Source: JACNLN01 sp964626495
Lineage (GTDB): Bacteria > Fidelibacterota > Marinisomatia > Marinisomatales > CAZVFT01
NCBI GenBank assembly: GCA_964626495.1
Contig: CAZVFT010000081.1
Coordinates: 1-11,334, forward strand
Reading direction: 5' to 3'
Length of the DNA stretch: 11,334 nt
The notes beneath the pieces are model-generated. The model saw only the letters and a program-made list of their open reading frames with translations, was not told the DNA's origin and did no database searches. The stretch's first letter is position 1. Every line of letters begins with the position of its first letter. Positions 4,916-11,334 of the stretch are shown in pieces. A program made the translations under genes and the position numbers.

Positions 4916-7333
4916 ATGAAATTGGTTACCAAAATTGGCATTGCAACTCTTTCGGCACTACTAATTACCTTTTTGTTTTTTTATCTCTATCTATACTATC
5001 CTCTGCCGTTGTATGAAAGAGAAATTGAGATTGAGGGACTGATAAATCCTGTAGAAATTTATTTTGATGATTACAAGGTACCGCATATTTATGCTGAAAA
5101 TGAACACGACCTGTTTTATGCCGCTGGTTATATTACTGCCAGAGAAAGACTGTTCCAGATGACCATTACTGCAGCAGCAGCTGAGGGAAGATTATCAGAA
5201 CTTTTTGGTGCAGACGCTGTTGAAAGAGATATTTATCTCCGCACCTGGGGGATTCCTCGAATGGGGGAAAAAGCTGCAAGTAGGATGCATCCGGACGCAC
5301 GGAAAATAACCCAAAATTTCTGTAAAGGAATAAATGCCTATATTGATGCGATAGGCAATGATTTGCCAATGGAATTTAAGATGCTTGGAATTAAACCCCT
5401 TCGCTGGAGACCGGAGACAGTAGCAGCTTATGAAAGATTAATGGCGCACAACCTAACTTTTTCGTGGAAACCAGAGATTGTGATGGGGCAGATAGCTTTT
5501 ATGTATGGTGAGGAGAAAGTACGGGAATTATGGCCTGAATATCCCGAAGGTTACCCCGTCATCGTTCCAGAAGCGGGTAAGTTATTTGGTTTATTGTGGG
5601 AGGCAATGTCGGAACAGGACAGAAAGCTACGGGACCTGATTCAAATGAGTGGACAGCAGCTTGGATCCAACAGTTGGGTTATTTCAGGAGGCCGAACAGC
5701 TTCTGGAAAGCCTATACTTGCGAATGATCCACACCTCCCTTTCAAGCAGCCAGCCACGTGGTATGAGATGCATCTTGTTGGCGGCAGGTTCAATACCAGC
5801 GGAGCCTGTCTGGCAGGGATTCCTGTGCCAATTCTTGGGCAAAATGAAGCCTGCGCCTGGGGATTCACCAATCTGATGGTGGACGATGTGGATTTTTTCG
5901 TTGAGAGAATCAATCCTGATAATAACAACAAATACCGGTATGATGGCGAATGGCGGGATATGACTATCAGGGAAGAAGTTATTAAAATAAAAGGCGGTAG
6001 TGAAAAAATCATTACAATTCGTGAAACGATACATGGTCCTATAATTAGCGATATACACCCTCTCCTGAAAGAAGGAGAAATAGTTGTCTCCATGCGATGG
6101 GGAGGTCATGAGATAACTGATGAAATTTATGCTATTCTTCAGTTGAACCTGATGAAAAACTGGGATGATTTCACAAAAGCTGCAAAGAATTTTGCTGTTC
6201 CGGGACAAAATGTTGTCTATGCTGATACTGCTGGTAATATCGGGTGGCGTCCTTTTGTAAAAATTCCCATCAGGAAGGGAGGCAAGAATCTCATTCCAGT
6301 TTCAGGCGAATCATCTGAATGGGATTGGTCAGGATTTGTCCCATTTGATGAGCTGCCCTCTCAGCTTAATCCCAAACAGGGAATTATCATCACCGCAAAC
6401 AATAAAGTAATTGACGATTCGTATCCCTATTACATTTCACACTTCTGGGAGGACCCGTCACGAGCCAAAAGGATTTTGGAAATGTTAGGAGATAGAACGC
6501 ACCTTACTGTTCCCGATATAAAAGAAGTGCAGACAGATGTAGTTTCCCCTTTTGCGAGGGAGATCGCCCCATATTTTGTAAAGGCTTTTGATGAGCAGCA
6601 GATTGACGATAACAACCTCAAATATTCTATTGAACTGTTGGAGAGCTGGGACGGTAATCACTCACCAAATTCGGCAGAGGCAGCTGTGTTCAATGCCGCC
6701 TTTCTGCGGTTGCTCAGGAATATTTATGCAGACGAAATGGACCTGATAGGTGAAAAATGTTATAAAAATTGGCTGAGCCTCCCGAGTATGTCCTTTAAAA
6801 ATATTCAATTCATCTTGAGGGAAAAGTATTCCTCTTGGTTTGATAATGTTAAAACCACAGATATCACTGAGGAGATGAACGAGATTCTTCGATTATCTCT
6901 TGAGGAAGCTGTTAAGGATATAGAAAATATGTTGGGGAAAAATCCAGCAAACTGGCAGTGGGGGAAATTGCATAAGCTGACTCATAACCACTTTATTGGT
7001 AAGAAAAGTGCGTTTATTGATTTTCTTTTTGGTTTTAATGTAGGTTCCTTTGAGCAGGGAGGTGCCAGCACCACTGTGAACAATGGGGAGTACCTTCTTT
7101 ATGATCCTTTCGATCAGGTAAACGGACCGTCATTTCGCAGGATTGTCGATTTTTTAAATTTGGATGAGACACAATTTATCATACCAACCGGTCAGTCCGG
7201 GCTGCCAAGAAGTCCTCATTACGACGATCAAGCCCCTCTTTATCATTCAGGAAAATATCGCACAACGCACTTTGGTGAATCTACAATAAAATCCACAGGT
7301 TATAAAAAACTAGTACTGGTTCCAACGAAATAG
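4916..7333 (+). CDS. Membrane-anchored S45 (penicillin acylase-type) Ntn amidase
   Basis: An 805-residue N-terminal-nucleophile hydrolase that cleaves amide bonds of acyl substrates, for example beta-lactams, N-acyl homoserine lactones or other N-acyl amines. Residues 7-28 form one hydrophobic segment, a signal peptide or anchor, placing the enzyme on the outer side of the cytoplasmic membrane. The alpha chain follows (VPHIYAENEHDLFYAAGYITARERLFQ at about 55-81 is typical). The precursor should self-cleave before Ser251 in QLGSNSWVIS, creating the catalytic N-terminal Ser of the beta chain. Other family marks: NDPHLPF (270-276), the calcium-region DDVDFF (323-328), HGPI (372-375), NVVYADTAGNIGW (431-443), the catalytic Asn in TANNK (494/495) and GASTTVNNGEY near the C-terminus. 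All key residues are present. There is only a weak SD. The gene is followed 6 nt later by a GDPD gene. Substrate cannot be fixed from sequence. Confidence 0.93.
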   Translation: MKLVTKIGIATLSALLITFLFFYLYLYYPLPLYEREIEIEGLINPVEIYFDDYKVPHIYAENEHDLFYAAGYITARERLFQMTITAAAAEGRLSELFGADAVERDIYLRTWGIPRMGEKAASRMHPDARKITQNFCKGINAYIDAIGNDLPMEFKMLGIKPLRWRPETVAAYERLMAHNLTFSWKPEIVMGQIAFMYGEEKVRELWPEYPEGYPVIVPEAGKLFGLLWEAMSEQDRKLRDLIQMSGQQLGSNSWVISGGRTASGKPILANDPHLPFKQPATWYEMHLVGGRFNTSGACLAGIPVPILGQNEACAWGFTNLMVDDVDFFVERINPDNNNKYRYDGEWRDMTIREEVIKIKGGSEKIITIRETIHGPIISDIHPLLKEGEIVVSMRWGGHEITDEIYAILQLNLMKNWDDFTKAAKNFAVPGQNVVYADTAGNIGWRPFVKIPIRKGGKNLIPVSGESSEWDWSGFVPFDELPSQLNPKQGIIITANNKVIDDSYPYYISHFWEDPSRAKRILEMLGDRTHLTVPDIKEVQTDVVSPFAREIAPYFVKAFDEQQIDDNNLKYSIELLESWDGNHSPNSAEAAVFNAAFLRLLRNIYADEMDLIGEKCYKNWLSLPSMSFKNIQFILREKYSSWFDNVKTTDITEEMNEILRLSLEEAVKDIENMLGKNPANWQWGKLHKLTHNHFIGKKSAFIDFLFGFNVGSFEQGGASTTVNNGEYLLYDPFDQVNGPSFRRIVDFLNLDETQFIIPTGQSGLPRSPHYDDQAPLYHSGKYRTTHFGESTIKSTGYKKLVLVPTK

Positions 7334-7339
7334 GTTAAC

Positions 7340-8167
7340 ATGGAAGTTTTGTTGATATTTTTAGTCTTAATTGGAATTTTTCTGATTAAGCATTTGTTTT
7401 TCTGGTCACCGTTAGATGTCAGTCATCTTTATCAAAATGGACCGCTAAAAATTGGACACCGTGGATCTCCAAAGGAAGCACCTGAAAACACACTTCCTTC
7501 ATTCGAAAAAGCTGTGTCATCAGGCTTATCTGCCATAGAAATTGATGTGGTGAGAACGAAAAACGACAAGCTGGTTTGCTCTCATAACATCGATCTGGAA
7601 AGGGAGACGGATAGTTTTGGATACATAGACGAAAGGACATACACTGAGCTTATTGATGTTAATGCTAGCGTTAAGTTTGATGGTTATTCTCCCACTAGAA
7701 TACCGCTATTGGAAGAAGTTTTAGAAGAACTCCCTGACGATATCATCATCAATATTGAGATAAAAACACGAAAACTGTTTGATAAATCATCGGTAGACGC
7801 TGTTGTAAAAACGATTCAAAGAAAAAAGATGCATCACAGAACGATTATTTCTTGTTTTAATCCCCTGGTTATTCTTCTTGTCAAGTGGCGGGATTCAACC
7901 ATCATCACTGCCTACATTTGGGACGTAGAAAGCGTTCCTCCACTGTTAAAAAAACCGTTATTTGTTAATCTGGTACATCCGGATTTGTTTCATCCTTCTG
8001 TATATCTGGCGAATGAAAACACATTGCGATTTGCCAGAAGGAAGGGGCTTAGAGTAAACGTCTGGACGGTGAACAATCAATCGGCTATAAACTGGTTATT
8101 AAAAGTGGGCGTTGATGGGATATTTAGTGATTTTCCACCTTTACTTTTAAATAAACTGAAAACATAG
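7340..8167 (+). CDS. Membrane-anchored glycerophosphodiester phosphodiesterase (GDPD)
   Basis: A 275-residue enzyme of the GDPD TIM-barrel family, which hydrolyses glycerophosphodiesters to an alcohol and glycerol-3-phosphate; some members act on lysophospholipids. Residues 2-22 form one hydrophobic segment, probably an uncleaved anchor. Catalytic marks: IGHRG with His40 and Arg41, PENT (48-51, Glu49), EIDVV (Glu67 and Asp69, metal ligands), SHN with His82 as second catalytic His, NIEIK (Glu140, Lys142), and late-barrel VNVWTVN and GVDGIFSDFP. Length is typical of single-domain bacterial GDPDs. It starts 6 nt after the S45 amidase stop with no good SD of its own, so it is probably translated from the same message, perhaps by coupling. 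The shared membrane location of both products suggests one lipid or acyl-amide pathway. Confidence 0.93.
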   Translation: MEVLLIFLVLIGIFLIKHLFFWSPLDVSHLYQNGPLKIGHRGSPKEAPENTLPSFEKAVSSGLSAIEIDVVRTKNDKLVCSHNIDLERETDSFGYIDERTYTELIDVNASVKFDGYSPTRIPLLEEVLEELPDDIIINIEIKTRKLFDKSSVDAVVKTIQRKKMHHRTIISCFNPLVILLVKWRDSTIITAYIWDVESVPPLLKKPLFVNLVHPDLFHPSVYLANENTLRFARRKGLRVNVWTVNNQSAINWLLKVGVDGIFSDFPPLLLNKLKT

Positions 8168-8219
8168 TATGTTGTGAATTGCATAGCATATTGAGGGATT
8201 TTTATCTTAATTGGTCGGG

Positions 8220-8390
8220 GGCACTCCGTTGTCTCTTTGAGAAAGCCCTCTTTTAACTGTGAACAGTTAATCTTTCAACTATCAGGTGTGACACCGCAAT
8301 TTTTATCAAGGGGCTCTCTCAAATATTTTGTTGTTATTTTATTTACCTCGTTAAGCACAATATTTCAAGATTCTTTTTTGAAAGAGTGCC
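8220..8390 (+). other. Multi-stem element before uvrA: structured RNA or MITE-like remnant
   Basis: TTTGAGA-A-AGCCCT (8236-8249) pairs with GGGGCT-C-TCTCAAA (8310-8323), 13 pairs with one mismatch, closing an 88-nt segment. Inside are a 7-bp hairpin TTAACTG-TGAA-CAGTTAA (8253-8270) and a smaller one, GGTG-TGA-CACC (8285-8295). Outside, GGCACTC (8220-8226) can pair with GAGTGCC (8384-8390), directly beside TTTCAA/TTGAAA (8363-8368/8378-8383); this outer layer may be chance. One reading is an RNA with a closing stem and two internal hairpins in the uvrA upstream region. Another is a very small transposon-derived element, since GGGGCT-TCTCAAA-like ends recall IS1182-type termini; I see no target duplication. 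The remainder of 8168-8418 shows nothing more. Confidence 0.45.
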
Positions 8391-8404
8391 ATATTTAACT
8401 AATT

Positions 8405-8410
8405 TATAAG
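8405..8410 (+). promoter_or_regulatory. Possible -10 box close to the uvrA start
   Basis: TATAAG ends 8 nt before the uvrA ATG, and no SD precedes that ATG. The nearest -35-like hexamer, TTGAAA at 8378-8383, is 21 nt away, longer than the usual spacing. It is listed because it repeats the pattern seen before the toxin and lrp genes. No LexA/SOS-type operator is evident. Confidence 0.25.
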
Positions 8411-8418
8411 TTATCTCA

Positions 8419-11253
8419 ATGATGAAGAACCAAGAAAAGATTATCGTTCGAGGTGCTCGGGAGCATAATTTAAAAAGCATCGATGTTGAGATCCCGAGAA
8501 ATAAGTTTGTTGTAATCACAGGACTCTCAGGATCTGGTAAATCTTCCCTGGCATTTGATACCATTTACGCAGAAGGTCAGCGCCGCTATGTTGAATCTCT
8601 TTCTGCTTATGCTCGTCAGTTTTTAGGACTAATGGAAAAGCCAGATGTGGATTACATCGAAGGTCTTTCTCCTGCCATTTCAATCCAGCAGAAGGCGGCA
8701 CCGAGAAATCCCAGGTCTACGGTAGGCACCATTACTGAAATCCATGACTACCTTAGACTTCTTTATGCCCGAATTGGGGAACCGTATTGCTGGAAATGCG
8801 GTGATCCTATCCAGCGCCAGACAGTTCAACAGATTGTGGATGCAGTGATGAAATTTCCAGAAAATACGAAATTGCACATTCTGGCGCCAGTGGTTCGCGG
8901 AAGAAAGGGACAGTTTAAAGAGGTATTCAGGGAAATAAAACGCGAAGGGTTTTTACGGGTTAGGATTGATGGGAAAATTCGTGGAGTATCTGATAAAATC
9001 ATTTTACATAAGGATAAGAAACACAACATTGAGGTAGTCGTCGACCGGATTGTACTGGAGAATGAGATAAAAGAGCGTTTAACGGAATCTATTGAATTGG
9101 CGCTAAAGGTGGGCTCGAGTCTTGTTATTGTTAATATACTTCCGAAAGATGAGCATCTGTTCAGTGAAACGTTTGCTTGTCCTAAGTGTGAAGTAAGCCT
9201 TGAAGAACTTTCCCCAAGAATGTTTTCATTTAATTCCCCATATGGTGCATGCAAGACCTGTGATGGCCTTGGATCACAGATGACGATTAATCCAGACCTT
9301 GTTGTGCCGGATAAACGAAAATCACTGATTCAGGGAGCGATTACACCTTTAGGTGAGCAGCCAAGAGGAAGCTGGTACAGCGCAATTTTAAAAAGTATGG
9401 CGAAGCATTATGGGTTTAATTTTACTACGCCATGGTATAAACTGCCAGCTAAGGCGAGAAGAGCGCTGCTCTGGGGCACCCGGGGAGATATTGTAAAAAT
9501 GACATATAAATCCGATAGATTTTCAGGTGAATATTCAGGTGGTTTTGAAGGGGTCATCAATAATCTTGAAAGACGATATCATCAGACCAGATCTGGCGGG
9601 GTGCGTTACTGGATTGAACAGTATATGAGCATGCAACCATGTCCAGATTGTCATGGCGCCCGCCTTAGAAAAGAGAGTCTTGCGGTTATATTGGGAGGCA
9701 AGACGATTGGTGAAGTATCGAATATGTCAATTAAAGATGTATCGCGTTTTTTTGAGGAACTATTATTAAGTAAATTAAAACATCAGGTGGCAAAGCAGGT
9801 TCTTAAAGAGCTCAGGGAGAGATTACAATTTTTAATAAATGTGGGATTAGACTATCTCACGCTGGATCGAAGTGCGTCAACGTTATCAGGGGGAGAGTCA
9901 CAGAGAATCCGATTAGCCACCCAGATAGGTTCACAATTGGTAGGGGTGCTGTACATTTTAGATGAGCCGTCCATTGGCTTGCATCAGCGGGATAACAAAC
10001 GGCTAATTTCCACTCTAACAAAATTACGAGATCTTGGCAATACCATACTGGTTGTTGAGCACGACCGTGAGACAATAGAATCTGCGGATTATATTATCGA
10101 TATGGGTCCGGGCGCCGGCGATTCTGGAGGGAACATTATCTTTGAAGGTCCTCCGGAAATGTTACCTGCGGATGGGGAATCTATCACAGGGGAATACATT
10201 AGGGGCGGTAGAAAAATTGAAGTCCCTGCAGAACGTAGAAATGGAATTGGGAAAAATTTAATTTTACGCGGCGCCAAGGGAAATAACATGAAAAATGTTG
10301 ATATTGAATTTCCTCTTGGGGAATTCATATGTGTTACGGGAGTGTCTGGTTCGGGTAAAAGTACGCTGGTAAATGAAACATTATATCCAATTCTTGCAAG
10401 GGAACTCCACGGTGCTCGAAAAACGCCATTACGGTATGATTCCATCGATGGGACGCTCTTTCTTGATAAAGTTGTGAGCATTAACCAGTCACCAATTGGT
10501 AGAACTCCCAGATCTAATCCAGCAACATATACAGGGATTTTCACGCACATTCGGGAGCTCTACGCTAAATTACCGGAATCGAAAATTCGTGGGTATAAGC
10601 CGGGTAGATTTTCATTTAATGTAAAGGGGGGTCGATGTGAAGCTTGCAGGGGTGATGGCATCCGGAAAATAGAGATGCACTTTTTACCTGATGTCTATGT
10701 GCAATGTGAAGAGTGTAAGGGGTTACGTTATAACAGGGAAACACTTGAAATTACCTATAAAGGAAAAACTATCGCAGATGTTCTGAATATGATGGTGGAT
10801 GAAGCCCTGAAGTTTTTTATTAATATTCCTCCCGTAAAGAGAAAGTTAACAACTCTGAAGGATGTGGGGCTTGGCTACATTCATCTTGGCCAACAAGCCA
10901 CAACACTTTCTGGCGGAGAAGCTCAGAGGGTAAAATTATCTACCGAGCTGTCAAAAATTGGAACGGGAAGAACCCTTTATATTCTTGATGAACCGACTAC
11001 CGGATTACATTTCGAAGATGTACGAATGCTATTAAATGTGTTAAGTCGGTTGGTGGAAAAAGGTAATACGGTTATTGTCATTGAACATAACCTTGATGTG
11101 ATAAAAACAGCGGATTGGATTATAGACCTTGGACCTGAAGGTGGAGATGAGGGCGGACGAATTGTGTCTCAGGGAACTCCAGAGGATGTGGTTAAAGTCG
11201 GAGGTTCGCATACGGGCAAATTTCTCTGGAGCATATTGAATGGACAATCATAA
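8419..11253 (+). CDS. uvrA: Excinuclease ABC subunit A
   Basis: The DNA-damage recognition ATPase of nucleotide excision repair, acting as a dimer that loads UvrB at lesions. At 944 residues it is full length (E. coli 940). In order: Walker A GLSGSGKS (35-42); a CWKC pair (124, 127) in the signature-insertion region; zinc module CPKC (254, 257) with CKTC (278, 281); signature LSGGESQR (489-496); Walker B ending in DEP (515-517). The second ATPase follows: Walker A GVSGSGKS (641-648); second zinc module CEAC (740, 743) with CEEC (763, 766); LSGGEAQR (830-837); Walker B DEP (857-859). All are intact. An adjacent ATG at 8422 is an equally possible start. It stands alone after a 251-nt gap; uvrB and uvrC are not in the window. 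No SD is visible. Confidence 0.98.
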   Translation: MMKNQEKIIVRGAREHNLKSIDVEIPRNKFVVITGLSGSGKSSLAFDTIYAEGQRRYVESLSAYARQFLGLMEKPDVDYIEGLSPAISIQQKAAPRNPRSTVGTITEIHDYLRLLYARIGEPYCWKCGDPIQRQTVQQIVDAVMKFPENTKLHILAPVVRGRKGQFKEVFREIKREGFLRVRIDGKIRGVSDKIILHKDKKHNIEVVVDRIVLENEIKERLTESIELALKVGSSLVIVNILPKDEHLFSETFACPKCEVSLEELSPRMFSFNSPYGACKTCDGLGSQMTINPDLVVPDKRKSLIQGAITPLGEQPRGSWYSAILKSMAKHYGFNFTTPWYKLPAKARRALLWGTRGDIVKMTYKSDRFSGEYSGGFEGVINNLERRYHQTRSGGVRYWIEQYMSMQPCPDCHGARLRKESLAVILGGKTIGEVSNMSIKDVSRFFEELLLSKLKHQVAKQVLKELRERLQFLINVGLDYLTLDRSASTLSGGESQRIRLATQIGSQLVGVLYILDEPSIGLHQRDNKRLISTLTKLRDLGNTILVVEHDRETIESADYIIDMGPGAGDSGGNIIFEGPPEMLPADGESITGEYIRGGRKIEVPAERRNGIGKNLILRGAKGNNMKNVDIEFPLGEFICVTGVSGSGKSTLVNETLYPILARELHGARKTPLRYDSIDGTLFLDKVVSINQSPIGRTPRSNPATYTGIFTHIRELYAKLPESKIRGYKPGRFSFNVKGGRCEACRGDGIRKIEMHFLPDVYVQCEECKGLRYNRETLEITYKGKTIADVLNMMVDEALKFFINIPPVKRKLTTLKDVGLGYIHLGQQATTLSGGEAQRVKLSTELSKIGTGRTLYILDEPTTGLHFEDVRMLLNVLSRLVEKGNTVIVIEHNLDVIKTADWIIDLGPEGGDEGGRIVSQGTPEDVVKVGGSHTGKFLWSILNGQS

Positions 11254-11263
11254 GTCATCATAG

Positions 11264-11304
11264 ATAGTAATCGGAATTCCTACCTACTATTAGGACAAAT
11301 GTCC
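11264..11304. repeat. Short inverted repeats after uvrA
   Basis: ATAGTA (11264-11269) can pair with TACTAT (11285-11290) around the palindrome GGAATTCC (11273-11280). GGACA (11293-11297) can pair with TGTCC (11300-11304) over two bases, or as a 4-bp stem with an AAAT loop. No clear T-tract follows, so this is at best a weak 3' end for the uvrA transcript. Confidence 0.25.
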
Positions 11305-11334
11305 GCCCACTTTAGTTTTAGAAATTGTTTAAGT

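Noticed and set aside
5641..6208. Antisense open frames of 150 and 174 codons within the S45 gene
   Set aside because: The sense frame carries all catalytic motifs here, and the antisense translations look random.
1..11334. A new defence or mobile system
   Set aside because: Apart from the toxin-antitoxin pair, all identified genes are metabolic, envelope or repair enzymes. No nuclease-helicase cluster, reverse transcriptase, integrase or capsid gene is visible.

Overview
The window is an ordinary-looking stretch of bacterial chromosome, moderately AT-rich, with six confidently identified protein families and one toxin-antitoxin pair. The glutamine synthetase is of the short GSI-alpha type. 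Intergenic spaces carry GGTTAATGGTGAG-like imperfect repeats. Leaders are mixed: some genes have a strong Shine-Dalgarno (SD) sequence and others have none. No gene assigns a phylum. The repeat style and the mix of families would fit an uncultivated lineage of the FCB/Calditrichota kind, but that is a low-confidence guess. No phage, CRISPR, rRNA or tRNA gene is visible.

Layout, left half (minus strand). 1-248 is non-coding, with a 26-nt perfect palindrome, a terminator-like hairpin and a REP-like repeat. 249-847 is a toxin-first RelE/ParE plus XRE antitoxin pair, bracketed by two direct copies of that repeat. 1012-4126 holds three genes transcribed leftwards in the order Lrp/AsnC regulator, L-2-hydroxyglutarate oxidase, glutamine synthetase. 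They form a plausible 2-oxoglutarate/glutamine metabolic cluster.

Middle. 4127-4915 is about 790 bases without a convincing gene. It holds the lrp promoter, a short GC hairpin, and a fragment resembling the one at 128-145. It ends in decayed open frames that run almost up to the next gene.

Right half (plus strand). 4916-8167 encodes a membrane-anchored S45 (penicillin-acylase type) Ntn amidase and, 6 nt downstream, a membrane-anchored glycerophosphodiester phosphodiesterase. This is a likely two-gene operon acting at the cell envelope. 8168-8418 is non-coding and contains an 88-nt element closed by near-perfect inverted ends, either a structured RNA or a tiny MITE-like element. 8419-11253 is a complete uvrA.

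Nothing here is a clear new defence or mobile system. The points most worth checking are the S45-GDPD pair, the structured element before uvrA, the repeat-bracketed toxin-antitoxin module with its odd antitoxin, and a recurring -10-like box only 5-10 nt before start codons that lack an SD.
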